A stretch of 64,000 nucleotides of DNA. Origin: Eledone cirrhosa (taxonomy: Eukaryota > Mollusca > Cephalopoda > Octopoda > Eledonidae). The stretch is taken from the NCBI GenBank assembly GCA_964016885.1, contig OZ024740.1, positions 293,557,217 through 293,621,216 of the forward strand. The letters run 5' to 3'. Shown here piece by piece: positions 11,095-22,365 of the stretch; the first letter of the stretch is position 1; every line of letters begins with the position of its first letter. The notes below the pieces were generated by a model that did not search any database, was not told the origin of the DNA, and was given only the letters and a program-made list of their open reading frames with translations. Made by a program: the position numbers and the translations under genes.

Positions 11095-12094
11095 GACTGT
11101 GTGTAGTATCAACAGAAAATGCACACAGAAAAACAACTTTTCCAATGACACTTCCTGTCTCATAATATTACAGCATCTTTCATCCACTCTCCTGCTTCTT
11201 CTTTTCTCTTTCATTCCTTGCCTTACCTTTCTCTCACATTTTCTATCTCTCCCCATGTATCTTTTTTTCTTTCAGTTATTCTTATCTATGGATCTGCATG
11301 TTTTGTTTTTATATTGATATCTTCTTTACCTCAAATTAAACACTCAATGCTTAAATTTGTGTCTTTTTTTTTAAATCTTGCATTTCTATTTAAAGCTATA
11401 TTTCTTTAGTGTCTCAGTAATTTACAATTGCTTTCTTATGAATGATATTTCACTCAATAATGGCATGGATAAGATATTTTACACTTACAACATTCTCTGC
11501 TACTAAACACAAGAGAGCTCTGAAGGCATCAGTAACAGATGAACAAGAAACCTAATTGCTTATGACCAATTTTATGTAGGATGTTCAAGAGTTTGAATCA
11601 ACCCAAATCTTTTTATTTATGCCCTTATTGGTAAAACAGAAAACATAGGGCATCATGGGAAGTTGTTGTGTGATCAGAATTCCTGAGGCTATGATGGCTA
11701 CATATCTATTTTCATAAAACTGGGAATCATTGTAATTCTTAATGTCATTTCTCCATTGTTTCATGTATCATTCTTGGCCAGTTCCAATATTTGGATGTGT
11801 GGCTTACTTCTGCACATTCCAATTTCCATGCTCTCTAAAAATATTTTTATTTCTACTTGTGCTGTATCTCTCAACATCCAATTTCTAGTAATTAAAAAAA
11901 AAATTACTTTAAGAATTGAAATATTTCAAGAAAAACTAAAAGAATATAAATATTTCATTTAATAATAGTTTCAAATTCAAATATTTTCACTTTCACTTAA
12001 TCCTGTCCTCTTATTCAATGTGCATGAATTATCTATATGATATTAACACAATTAAAATATGAAGTATACTTCATATTGAACCCATATTTGTAAC
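9911..12094. other. AT-rich intergenic; pyrimidine-rich tract and microsatellite
   Basis: Contains a CT-rich strand bias (10150-10330) and an (AC)n(AT)n microsatellite (11043-11095). No exon, RNA or repeat family recognised elsewhere. Confidence 0.5.
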
Positions 12095-12139
12095 ACAGTG
12101 CATTACACACCCATGCTAGCATGGAAAAATGGACATTAA

Positions 12140-12182
<43 letters not shown>

Positions 12183-12236
12183 GTTTTGTTTTGTTTTGTT
12201 TTGTTTGTTGTTTTTTTTTTTTTTTTTTTTTTTTAG
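12095..12236 (+). repeat. SINE/LINE tail, (GAT)n, (GTTTT)n and poly-T
   Basis: CCCATGCTAGCATGG followed by GGACATTAAATGATGATG is the 3' end shared by family-B SINEs and their LINE partner. It is followed by (GAT)n, (TTTTG)n and a T-run up to 12235. Confidence 0.75.
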
Positions 12237-12294
12237 AAAAAAATTAATTTCTTACATAAATACTAACTTTTTAAGAAAAATTCAGTAAGTAAAT

Positions 12295-12990
12295 CTGCCC
12301 TCATCCTGATCATCACCATCATGTGCATCATCACCATCATCACCATCACCATGGTCGTCGTCGTCATCACCATCATCATCATCGTCATTTAACGTCTATT
12401 TTTCCACACTTGTATGAGTTAGATGGGTTGTCACATTATGAGACAAATCAAGTCAGGTGAAACATTGCTCATATGGATCTGTATTTTGGCTTGGGTTCTG
12501 TGGCTGGATGCTCTTTCTAACACCTTCCATGTTACAGTGTGGACTGGGTATTTTTTATTGTGATACTGAAACAACCATCTAACAGGGTAGACTGAGTGCT
12601 TATTTTGTGTCTCACTTGCCCAACCACCATACATAGTGAACTGGGTGCTTTTTCTTGTGTCTCCAGAATTACCACTTTACAGGGTGGATTTGGTACTTAT
12701 TTTTCATGTCACTAACACGAACACCATGCAGAGTGGCCTTTTGTGTTACTAGCATGTGACCATTTTACAGAGTGGATTGTGTGCTGAATTTTGTCATGTT
12801 ATCAGCATGACCACTTCCCAGAGTGAAGCGAGTGCTCTTTCTTGTTGTGTTATCAGATCACCACACATGGTAGACTTAGTGTTTTTTTGTCATGGCAGCA
12901 GCAGTGTGGGAGATCAGATGTGGAGCATGTCCAGTTTCCCATGCTTGTATGCATGGGTTGTGCAGAAGAGATGTATCAGACCTAAGGAGT
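12295..12990 (-). repeat. LINE 3'-UTR/SINE tail with ~50-bp tandem units
   Basis: On the minus strand this is the same tail as at 35770-36095: it ends in GACGTTAAATGACGATGATG and contains GGTGTTAGAAAGAGCATCCAGC. Between about 12523 and 12905 it carries roughly eight tandem units of about 50 bp built on CCACTTTACAGAGTGGACTG...GTGCTTTTT. Other copies hold only two to three units. Confidence 0.7.
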
Positions 12991-13304
12991 GATGGTTGGG
13001 GGTGGGGGACAAGCAATCAAGTTGGACATGAATGGAATGAGTGGAATATTTAAGTGGTATTCTGTTTAAATTATATAAAACATTTTCTTGTTTTTGACAT
13101 GTTTTACTTAATTACCTTAATTTATGTTAACTACTTGTCATTTCAGGATTTAATCAGTAACACAGTACACATTGAAAAACATATGTCCTATAAATTTTTA
13201 AACCCCTGGCTAGGATCTGGACTGCTTACTAGGTATGCATTAGGCAAGTTTTAATTATTTCTGATTATTGATAATGACATGAAATGTATTTCTATAAGTG
13301 TTAT

Positions 13305-13345
13305 ATCGTCATCATCATCATCATCATTGTTTAACATCCATCTTA
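13305..13345 (-). repeat. SINE/LINE 3' tail fragment
   Basis: CATCATCATCATCATTGTTTAACATCCATC is the reverse complement of the family-B tail. Nothing else of the element is recognisable. Confidence 0.5.
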
Positions 13346-13439
13346 TATATATATATTAATGGGCCTACACACATTGTTAGTTGCTAGTAGTACAGGTAAT
13401 TATGAACAAAAATTGTTGTTTTTTTTTTATCACTTGCAA

Positions 13440-13640
13440 CGCTGAGCCTATCTATAAAACTAACCTTAATCATAAAACCAAATTTGCACTGGTTGCCGTC
13501 AAGACCTCAGGCGCCCTTGGATCCCGTACAGCCAAGCTCCTCCATAAAATAGGGACGTCAGCAGCTCATCTAAGAAAGGAGCCCTGCGAGATTGGGTGGC
13601 CGTTGCAATAGGTATCATTGACCAGTCCGCGAAAATGCCT
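13440..13640 (+). pseudogene. RT-family (QQGDPLGP type) C-terminal remnant
   Basis: Encodes VAVKTSGALGSRTAKLLHKIG and AAHLRKEPCEIGW. It aligns with the end of the RT-like pseudogene at 24690-25870 (TAKLLHKIDMLAACLRKESC). I recognise this as the C-terminus of a multicopy RT family in which an ETLG/fi-LG region ends the protein. Frame-broken and isolated. Confidence 0.5.
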
Positions 13641-13959
13641 TTGCAATTTTTATCCGTGGGGTGAAGCCGAAACATAGGTGTAGTGTCTGTCACTCTCTCC
13701 TCCTCCCCTCTCTTTCTTCCATGCCTAATAGTACTTTCCCTTTCCCTGTAGTCCTTGATCTTTCTCTAATTTTCTTTTCATTTATGGCATTTATAGTCCT
13801 TCCCATTACTTTCCTATACAACCAGATTTGCCCTTCTTTACACCTTCTCCCTTTTTTTCATTAGTTAATTTTGTTTTCATCCTTTTTTGATATTTTCATT
13901 CATGTATAATCGTAACATCACCGCCCCATTCAACGTAAAGTGCCTGGATTATGCCACAT
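13641..13959. other. No recognised feature
   Basis: Pyrimidine-rich sequence between two RT remnants. Confidence 0.4.
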
Positions 13960-15080
13960 TGGGCAGGCCCGAGGAGACTGTCAGCCATGCGATTGGTGGA
14001 TCCTGCTCTGGCGAGAATCGGCCTTGAGGTCAACTCATCTGAGTCGGAGGTGGTGAATGTCAACCACGATGCAGAAGGTTTTGCAGCCTCCCTCACAGGC
14101 ATGCGATAAATTTTCCGCAGGTGCAGGTGACCTCGAAAGAAGATGTCCTCATCCTCGGGTCACTGATCCTCCCACCGGCAATCTACTCTATCATCAGATC
14201 CATCAGCTCATTATCCTCACAAGCAGGCTGGGCATGACTGACACCCTTCCAGCTCTTTTCCTGTTGAGGAACTGCTTCGCTATGTCGAGGCTCCTCTACA
14301 CATTTCATAGCGCTTCTTGCTACAACCACGCAGCTCTCCTCACAGACCTCGATATTTGTATCTGAATGGCAGTTGAGGAGATATGCAACGTCAGGTTTGA
14401 TGACTTTGGATAGGAACAGGCCACCTTACCCATTAGAAACCGTGGCATTGGCTTTGCCGGTGTTTCATTCGTTTGTAACCTCTTGACGTGTCCTCATCAA
14501 CCGGGTTCTCACACAACACAACGGAAGCCACTGTAATTGAGAAATGCGAGGCCACTGGCAAGACTTAGAACTGGCTCTGATTCCGCCCAGTAGACGTCCC
14601 TCCTCCTCTTCCCCCTGTAGCCATCAAATCCATCCTGAGCATATGGGATGTCATCCAGTGCGACATGGCCTCAGACAGGCTAACGCGGCAGTTTGACCAG
14701 TACCACCACATGTTTTTGCTTGGCCTCACAACCCCACAATGGTGTCTGACTCTATGCCTTACCTTCCTTTTCAATTGGCACGCAGCTGGATAACAATAGC
14801 CTGCGAATCGGGGTTTCCCTGAGGCTCGCCCTCTAAATCTGTGAGCCACAAAAATGTCGCTGCAGATCCACAGTAGACTCTTTTGGCCTCCACCCACTGT
14901 CCTGTTGCTACAGTGCTGGCCGCCTTCTACACCATGCTGCTCTCAACGAGATCATAAAGATGGCTTAGATGCTGCAGGCTTCCTCTCCCATCTTGAACCA
15001 ACGGGAATGGACCGAGGGGACAGCAGATGACATGACCATCTTCCCATTCCGTAGCGGTAAACCCCTAGCTGCTCTCCAAC
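13960..15080 (+). pseudogene. Decayed reverse transcriptase (QQGDPLGP/YLDD family), middle and C-terminal part
   Basis: Frame-shifted remnants read, in order, ARIGLEVNSSESEV (the post-catalytic GL-x-N-x-SKCEV motif), TDTLPALFLLRNCFAMSRL then YTFHSASC (family pattern ALFLLKNC..P+L.Y.LR..PC), and LPIRNRGIGFAGVSF (LPvrlGGLGf). The same family recurs at 24690-25870. Many stops and indels; clearly dead. The mobile-element class is not certain: non-LTR-like RT, not Ty3 or Tx1. Confidence 0.55.
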
Positions 15081-15181
15081 AGGTTTGCGGTCAAGCCCGT
15101 AGCGGTTGAGACTTCTGCTGTCCTTGGCCCTAGGACCACCTCCCTACTCACCACCATCGGCACAGAGTTGGATACCCATAG

Positions 15182-15358
15182 GTGGTGATAGTGGTGGTGG
15201 GGGTGGTGGAAGTAGTAGTAGTAGTGCTAGTAGTGCTAGTAGCAGTAGTAGTAGTGCTAGTAGCAGTAGTAGTAGTAGTGCTAGTAGTGCTAGTAGCAGT
15301 AGTAGTAGTGCTAGTAGCAGTAGTAGTAGTAGTAGTAGCAGCAGCAGCAACAGCAGCC
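15182..15358. repeat. (AGT/AGC)n trinucleotide repeat
   Basis: Interspersed GTAGTAGTG and CTAGTAGCAG units, about 175 bp. Encodes poly-Ser or poly-Val in different frames; treated as a microsatellite. Confidence 0.9.
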
Positions 15359-15544
15359 ACTTAAGTCAGCGTTATTTGTTATTAGATCATATATTTACTA
15401 CATCATAAAATGTCAGTTTACGAACCAGTAACAAACTTTTACAAAACATTTTTGCTATGCTTTTGAATATTTACTATACAGGCAGGTGGTGTGAAAAAAG
15501 TCTCCATGTGAAAGTGGGTGATGGAGCAAAAAAGGTTGGGAAGC
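15359..15544. other. No recognised feature
   Basis: Short spacer before the SINE. Confidence 0.4.
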
Positions 15545-15737
15545 CCTGAGTGGATTGGCAGTATTGATAGAGCACTGAACGCTATGCTTTGCAACATAGA
15601 GTTACGGCCCTTTATGGTCTGAGTTCAAATCTCGCCAAGGTTAACTTTGCCTTTCATCCTTACGGGCTCGATAAGATAAAGCTCCAGTATTGCACTGGGG
15701 TAATTACTGGCTTTTTGCCAAATGTAGAAACAATTAT
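15545..15737 (+). repeat. SINE (family A)
   Basis: Diverged full-length copy: GAGTGGATTGGCAGTATTGA head, GAGTTCAAATCTCGCCAAGG B-box region, GGGCTCGATAAGATAAAG body, GTAGAAACAATTATT end. It lies in the presumed intron upstream of the P450 exon. Confidence 0.8.
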
Positions 15738-15917
15738 TCGTTATTGGTTAATCTGAGGCCACAAAAACCTCTTGCCTAAAGTGTCACATAATGGGATCTA
15801 ACTCCAGATCACTTGTTTGAAAAGTGAAGTTTGTTAATCCTATGGATATACCTTTATCTTTATTTTCCTTACCCCTTAGGGATTTATCACTGATCCAACT
15901 TCTTTTAACTGTCACAG

Positions 15918-16097
15918 GGGATTGAAGAATGCACAACTTTATATTTAGAAAACTTAAAGAAAAGACCAAACATTAATGAGGATGAGGCAGTGGGAAAGAA
16001 AAAAATGGCTTTCTTGGATACTCTTCTTGATAAATTGTATAAAGGTGAAATAGACAAGACATGGGTAAGAGAAGAGGTGGACACATTTATGTTTGCA
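15918..16097 (+). CDS. Cytochrome P450 (CYP4-type) internal exon
   Basis: An uninterrupted 60-codon exon with a good acceptor (CTTTTAACTGTCACAG, ending 15917) and donor (GTGAAT at 16098). It encodes KKKMAFLDTLL and then WVREEVDTFMFA, the stretch before the I-helix oxygen-binding GHDTT motif that is typical of CYP4 enzymes (FLDxLL...EEVDTFMFxGHDTT). P450s are haem monooxygenases; CYP4 members mostly hydroxylate fatty acids at the endoplasmic reticulum membrane. Both ends are phase 0. The expected next exon (GHDTT) was not found downstream, where a satellite begins within about 120 bp. The other P450 exons in this window are on the opposite strand, so this is either a second gene or a sign of rearrangement or misassembly. 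Substrate cannot be told. Confidence 0.8.
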
Positions 16098-16214
16098 GTG
16101 AATTTATTCAATATATTAACCTTTATTAAATATCTATATATCTGAGAAATTTTGTAAATAACATTGTAAATGCTCATATTGTTAGATTCATCTTTGAAAA
16201 TGTAATTTATTTTC

Positions 16215-17205
16215 AATATTTTGATCTACAATATGTTTTGATGTACCCTATGTTTTGATCTTCACTATATTTTGATTCCAGTATATTTTGATTCCCACTA
16301 TGTTTTGATCTCTACTACGTTTTGATCTCCACTGTGTTTTGATTTTCACTATATCTTGATCTCCACTATATTTTATCTCCATCATGTTTTGACTTACACT
16401 ATGTTTTGATCTCCACTATATTTTGATCTCCACTATATTTTGATCCACACTATGTTTCATTTCCATTATGTCTTGATCTCCATTATAATTTGATCTCCAC
16501 TATATTTTGATCTACACTATGTTTTGTTCTCCACTTTATTTTGACCTACACTGTTTTTATATCCACTATATTTTGATCTACACTATGTTTTGATCTCTAC
16601 TACGTTTTGATACCCACTATGTTTTGATCTCCATTACGTTTTGATCATCACTATATTTTGATCTCTACTACGTTTCGATCTCCAGTGTTTTAATTTTCAC
16701 TATATTTTGATCAACACTATATTTGATATACACTATATTTTGATCAACACTATATTTGATATACACTATATTTTGATCCCCATTATGTTTTGATATCCAC
16801 CATGTTTTGAGCTACATTGTATTTTGATCTCCTCTGTGTTTTGATTTTCACTATATTTTGATCAACACTATATTTGATATGCACTATATCTTGATCTCCC
16901 CTATATTTTTATTTACACTATGCTTTGATCTCTACTATATTTTGATCTCCACTATATTTTGATCCACACTATGTTAGATCCCCACTATATTTTGATCTCC
17001 TCTATGTTTGATCTCTCACTATATTTTGACCGGCACTGTTTTTACCTCCACTATATTTTGATCTCCACTATATTTTGACCTATGCTATGTTTTAATCTCC
17101 ACTATATTTTGACCTACACTATGTTTTGATCTCCACTATATTTTGTTCTCCATTATGTCTTGATCAACACTATATTTTGATCTCCACTATATTTTGGTCT
17201 TCATG
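16215..17205. repeat. 17-bp satellite (TTTTGATCTCCACTATA)
   Basis: About 55 imperfect tandem copies of a 17-bp unit, TTTTGATCTCCACTATA, with frequent TATATT/TATGTT and CTCC/CTAC variants. It starts just after the P450 exon, presumably in the following intron. Confidence 0.95.
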
Positions 17206-17621
17206 CATCAAATTAGCTTCGTAGATAACGTTATTACCATTATTTTAAATATACATTTAAAGTATGTAGTCAGACGACCATATAAAATTCCCTCATTATA
17301 CCATGAGTTCAAATATATTGTCAGAACTTTTAATTCAAAATTTAAATTTCTAAGAATGTTTAAAATATAAAAGTATGTAAAAAATATTTGATATATATGT
17401 GGTAGATAAATGAACCACAAAACTACCTATCAAAACTATTGAGCATCATATGCTTGGTTTGTCAAGGTTGACTTCTCTTGTCACCTTTGTATGTGCTAAC
17501 ACTAATGCTACTATACAGAAACTAGAAACACGGCCGTATTGAGAGTTGTTTTTTGCACAGGCATATGACCTGAGAGCAAGTTTATTTGCTTATCAAACTC
17601 ACATCATTGAATTTGGTTATG
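17206..17621. other. AT-rich, no recognised feature
   Basis: Sequence between the satellite and the solo LTR target-site duplication. Confidence 0.4.
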
Positions 17622-18344
17622 GTAGTGTAACGGAATATTATGTGTGGTTGTAACGATAAGTGGATGGATGAATGTAACGGTTGGTATGGTGGTTTCGATG
17701 TAAAGAAAAATACCAGGATTGTGTTGTTACAAAGTTTATTTTATTATAACAATATTCAATTTGAATATTGGATGATAAAATCAATGACACGAAATATTCA
17801 TACAATAATTTGGTGGCTCTTTGAGCCACTAAATTCACGTATCACAGAATACGATTATAATATGTGTAAACAAAAATGAATGGTGCATGTACAAATGCTG
17901 GACTCACTATGAATGCGTGTGTGCGGTGTATCAGTATATTTACTTATTTGTATTGCAGGAGTTAGCGATCAGCCAGGAAGGTGAGAATAAGTGGCAGACT
18001 GGTTTTTCGCGACGAGGGCTTGTAAATGCGACTTGTCTTGTCTGTATATCACTTCTTTTCTGTCGGGGCGTAAACAATCCCTGTATTTATAAGAGTTGAA
18101 GTTAGAAGGATAGATATATCCTCTGAACTTTGGTTAGTTCCCAAGGGATTATTTTGCCAAGCGTAAACAAGTCAGAAAGATGGATATATCCTCTGACCTA
18201 TTTTCTGTCAGGCGTAAACACCTCTGACCTGTGTTTAGCCTCTCTCAAGGGGTTAGTCTCTTGAGCGTAAACAAGTTACCACGGCTTGTCCCAGAGGCGG
18301 GCAAGCTCAGATTCGGTTTCGAATCTTCGCCACCGTTATAGTAG
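17622..18344 (+). mobile_element. Solo LTR, copy 1 (715 bp, TSD GTAG)
   Basis: LTR 17626-18340 starts TGTAACGG and ends CCGTTATA. It is flanked by GTAG on both sides (17622-17625, 18341-18344). It contains CTGTATTTATAAGAG as a TATA-like box and short internal repeats of TAAACAAGT and TATATCCTCTGAACTT. It matches 21022-21771. Because each copy has its own duplication, these are two separate solo LTRs left by LTR-LTR recombination, not the ends of one element. No internal region is in the window. Orientation is arbitrary. Confidence 0.85.
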
Positions 18345-18499
18345 CAATTAGCAATCCAAGATTTTCTGTATTCAATTACATATGATTCTTCTTAATTTCA
18401 ACGAGGTGTATGCATATTTTTGTTAGCTCAGGTCAGGAATGTGGTTTCACAGAGGTCTGGATCCCAAGATATGGATGATCGTTCTTGACTAGATTTTAT

Positions 18500-19100
18500 T
18501 TCAGTACTCTTCAAATAGAACAGTAGTAATGATAGTACCTTCTGCTTAATGGCCATTTATGCCCTGTCAGGGACAGCACAAACAATCTTCTTTGGCCATC
18601 TAGAGTAATTCTTGAGAAATTAGTCTAGGGGTGATCTTCAGTAGATTAAAAGAAGTAAGGAATGATGCAAAGAAGAGACATTATAGACAATTTTTATCCC
18701 CTAACTCTGCTAAATGCAGAGTTTAAGATTTTAGCCAATGAGCTTGCAATGAAGTAGGTATTTGTTGCCAGTAGTGTACTCAGAAGTGGAAACCTATGCA
18801 GTGATCAACAGGTCTATTCATGACAACTTCATGTGATACAGAGTGATGCTATGTAATAAACCAGTTTTTGTAGGTTATTGATCCATTTGGATCAATCTAC
18901 AGCCTTCAATTGGGATGTCTGTTCATCACAATTTCATCGTCATCCTTAGTGCAGAAGCTTTTGGTCCTATTTTCAGAAACTGTGTCATGTCAGTCAGTAC
19001 ATAGCAGCATCGGCTCAAAAGTTACACCAAAAGACTATCAATCGAAAACAACTCAAATCACACACTCAGACCTTCAAAGGATTCCTCTCATCATTCTTGT
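18500..19100 (+). pseudogene. Decayed Tx1-like LINE RT
   Basis: Around 18700-18930 a broken frame reads LTLLNAEFKILANELAMK, then LIHLDQSTAFNWDV, corresponding to the PITLLNTELKILAK and ALINLDQSKAFDRVDH blocks of the LINE at 7281-9552. Many substitutions and stops; an old copy. Confidence 0.65.
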
Positions 19101-20390
19101 CTGAGCCATTTCTTTTCTTTCTTTTTTGGGGATAGGTGGGTGGGTCAGTATCATGTTTCTAGAACAAGGGAGAAGGATGTGAATGTAAATGAATAACATC
19201 ATCATCTTGCTGGACAACTTGGAAATCCATGTGATAAGAATCATAGACCCTCACAATATTGATAAAATAGTGTACTGCACTAAGAACTATGATTAATATA
19301 ATTGACAAAACACTCTTGAAGGTGGAGTCCTAAAATGGTCACACTCAAATGACTGAAACCAGAAAAATAAAAAAAATGTCTGAAAAATGGTGTCTAATTA
19401 TTAGATTTTATGTTCTTGTAAAGTATCAATTAGAGAAAAATATGAAATATTCAATCTCTTGGATTGAACTTAGAAACTCAGAATCCTATCGGAACCATTC
19501 CATTTCACCAATCTGCAATCTTGAGACTTTATTATAAATTGCTAATTATAGTAATTTAATTAATAAAAAAAGTGAATTATTTTCAAATTGACTCCATAAA
19601 TCTACAAGAACATTTCAAGCATCACATAAATTTAGGAAAAAACATTGACTGAGTGAGAAAGGATATTGACTTTTATTAATAATTAATAATTCTTGTTTTT
19701 ATTAGTATTATGTAAAATGTTTTACCTCACCGTAGGAAATGCATATCGGTTCTTTTATATAGTAAGTTAATCTCTTGATTGACTAAATACCTTTAGTTGG
19801 GTTTTGAATCCTCATTTTATGTCTTGAATTTTCTAAATTTGAGATCTGAAATACCTTTTAGTTAATTTAAACATTTACATATGTTGTACGAAGCCTTTGT
19901 TTACATTTATCGTGTATAATTTTCGTTTTATCCAAATTGATTAATAATCTGTATTTAACTTGACCTATAGTATTGAATAAAATAAGATTTGGTTGAATCG
20001 AAATAATAATACTTTCAGGAGTAAATATAACTAATAATTAATCCTATATGTAATTGACAACTATTGATTTAAATAGTATTGTTTATAATATTTATAATCT
20101 AAACATTATATAAATTGCATATACAGATGCTGATATGCAATTAAGTTATGATAAATACTCATACTTATTTAATATATTTATAAACATCATTGGTACTTAA
20201 TAATATTTCGGACTTTGAATTTTGTAACTAAATATTGAATATATTTATTATTTTAACTATGCTCCTGATTAACATTGAAAATATTTTATATTGTTTAATT
20301 TGGATATAATATAATAGTATAATTTGCTCAAATATAACCAAATACAATAGATTAAAATTTCACGGTATTTAATTGATCGCTTCTACCTGA
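19101..20390. other. AT-rich intergenic, no recognised feature
   Basis: Very AT-rich with no coherent exon or repeat that I recognise. Confidence 0.5.
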
Positions 20391-21017
20391 CTTAATATTT
20401 GAAAAAAAAATGGTCACGCATCATGTCCCTTTCTTCTTTTTTCTCTCTTTCTTTTTTATATCTTTTCCTTATGCAGTTATATATTCTATCATCTCTATCT
20501 CCCCCTCTCTTCTTTTTATCTACATCTTTATATCTTTTTCCCTTTTCTCTTCTATTTAGCACTCTCTCTTTTGTCTTTTTCTCTATCACGGATATTTACA
20601 TATTTAAATATTTAACATTTATATACTTATGTGTTTATTTATTTATTTATTTATTTATTCTATACTTTCTCCTACTCACCCACTCCTATTACTTATATCT
20701 CGCTACTTATCCCTCTCCATCATATTTAGTTTGACACACTTTTACTTGTGGTATATAAATATTGAGTTTGTCAAATCACTGCCAAGACTGGAATTGAACC
20801 ATCAGTACAGTTGAGGTATGTCATACATCAATTTTTGTATTTTATCTGATGAGGACGTACTGAAAAAAACAGCACAGTACCTCCGAAATATATATAATAA
20901 AACATATTTTGATTATGTGAATGTATCCATTTATTAATATTTTGAATAATATTAATAACTCCAGAAAACTTCGTTGTTGAGTGCTTTTAATCTATTGTAA
21001 AACTATATTCATTGAAT
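20391..21017. other. Pyrimidine-rich low-complexity block, then AT-rich spacer
   Basis: 20420-20740 is CT- and T-rich with (TTTA)n near 20637-20660. Nothing recognised after it, apart from a tRNA-like fragment CAAGACTGGAATTGAACCAT near 20784 that is too short to classify. Confidence 0.4.
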
Positions 21018-21775
21018 AATCTGTAACGGATTATTATGTGTGGTTGTAACGATAAGTGGATGGATGGATGTAACTGTTGGTATGGTGGTTTCGATGTAAA
21101 GAAAAATACCAGGATTGTGTTGTTACAAAGTTTATTTTATTATTATAACAATATTCAATTTGAATATTGAATGATAAAATCAATAACACAAAATATTCAT
21201 ACAATAATTTGGTGGCTCTTCGAACCACGTAAATTCAAGTATCACAGAATACGATTATAATATAATTTGTACTGTATCAGAAAGGTACAGTATGTGTAAA
21301 CAGAAATGAATGGTGCGTGTACAAATGCTGAACTTACTATGAATGCGTGTGTGTGTATCAGTATATTTTACTTGTTTGTATTGCAGGAGTCAGAGATCAG
21401 CCAGGAAGGTGAGAATAAGTGGAAGACTGGTTTTTCGTGACGAGAGCTTGTAAATGCGACTTGTCTTGTCTGTATATCACTTCTTTTCTGTCGGGGCGTG
21501 AACAACCCCTGTATTTATAAGAGTTGAAGTTAGAAGGATAGATATATCCTCTGAACTTGGGTTAGTCTCTCCCAAGGGATTAGTTTGCCAAGCGTAAACA
21601 AGTCAGAAAGATAGATATATCCTCTGACCTATTTTCTGTCAGGCGTAAACACCTCTGACCTGTGTTTAGCCTCTCCCAAGGGGTTAGTCTCTTGAGCGTA
21701 AACAAGTTACCACGGCTTGTCCCAGAGGCGGGCAAGCTCAGATTCGGTTTCGAATCTTTGCCGCCGTTATAAATC
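21018..21775 (+). mobile_element. Solo LTR, copy 2 (750 bp, TSD AATC)
   Basis: LTR 21022-21771, TGTAACGG...CCGTTATA, flanked by AATC (21018-21021 and 21772-21775). Highly similar to copy 1 over its whole length, with an extra segment around 21262-21290. The four-base duplications and matching termini define the element boundary precisely. The superfamily is probably Ty3/Gypsy-like, which is inferred only from the 4-bp duplication. Confidence 0.85.
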
Positions 21776-21789
21776 AATTAACCTTGTTT

Positions 21790-21800
21790 AACATTTGATC

Positions 21801-21835
<35 letters not shown>

Positions 21836-21862
21836 TTTAAAAAAGGAAATATATATATATAG
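21790..21862. repeat. (AT)n microsatellite
   Basis: Two AT blocks around a short AAAAAAGGAA spacer. Confidence 0.9.
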
Positions 21863-21879
21863 TAATTTGAGTATGTGTT

Positions 21880-22365
21880 GGTCAGAAATTGATGATGAGT
21901 TCATCCAGTCGATTCCATCTAGACCTGCAAAGCTGGCAATGGCTGATCCTCCTTAATTTGATGAGGTGGTGAAGGCCATTGCCAAATTAAACAGCGGCAA
22001 GTCACCTGGAATGGATGGACTGAGTGCTGAGATTTTCAAGTATGCGGGTGATAACCTCTTAAACTGCCTTACTGATCTCTTTGTGAATGTTTGGAATGAA
22101 GATGAACCACGGGACTGGAAAGATGCATTGATGGTGGTACTTTACAAAGGAAAGGGAGCCAAAAATGATCGTGACCGCTACAGAGGTATCTCACTGCTAT
22201 CTGTGGCTGGGAAGATCTTGTGCAGGATTTTGTTGGAGATTGATACAGCACATTGCTGTTGAGGTACTTCCTGAATCCCGATCTGGCTTTAGGAATGGCA
22301 GAGGCACTGTTGATATGATATTCTCGGCCAAACAACTTCAAGGGAATTGCATTGTGCAGCGCATG
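21880..22365 (+). pseudogene. LINE reverse transcriptase N-terminal fragment, cut off by satellite
   Basis: Encodes FDEVVKAIAKLNSGKSPGMD, then GLSAEIFKYAG, DWKDALMVVLYKGKG, RYRGISLLSVAGKILCRILL and, in a shifted frame, LPESRSGFRNGRGTVDMIF followed by AKQLQ and MDLYTLF. These are RT blocks 1-3 of a non-LTR element (the RTE/Jockey-like group with the RGTVDMIF motif); the exact clade is uncertain. A TAA near 21955, a TGA near 22259 and a frame change inactivate it. Homology stops at about 22372, exactly where the 36-bp satellite starts. The catalytic YADD block is absent. Confidence 0.8.

Noticed and set aside
15106..15408. Poly-Ser and poly-Val frames
   Set aside because: Trinucleotide microsatellite; the flanks are RT pseudogene debris and spacer.
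17626..21771. A single LTR retrotransposon with 17626-18340 and 21022-21771 as its two LTRs
   Set aside because: Each copy has its own perfect 4-bp duplication (GTAG, AATC), and the sequence between them is a decayed Tx1-like LINE plus AT-rich DNA without gag or pol.
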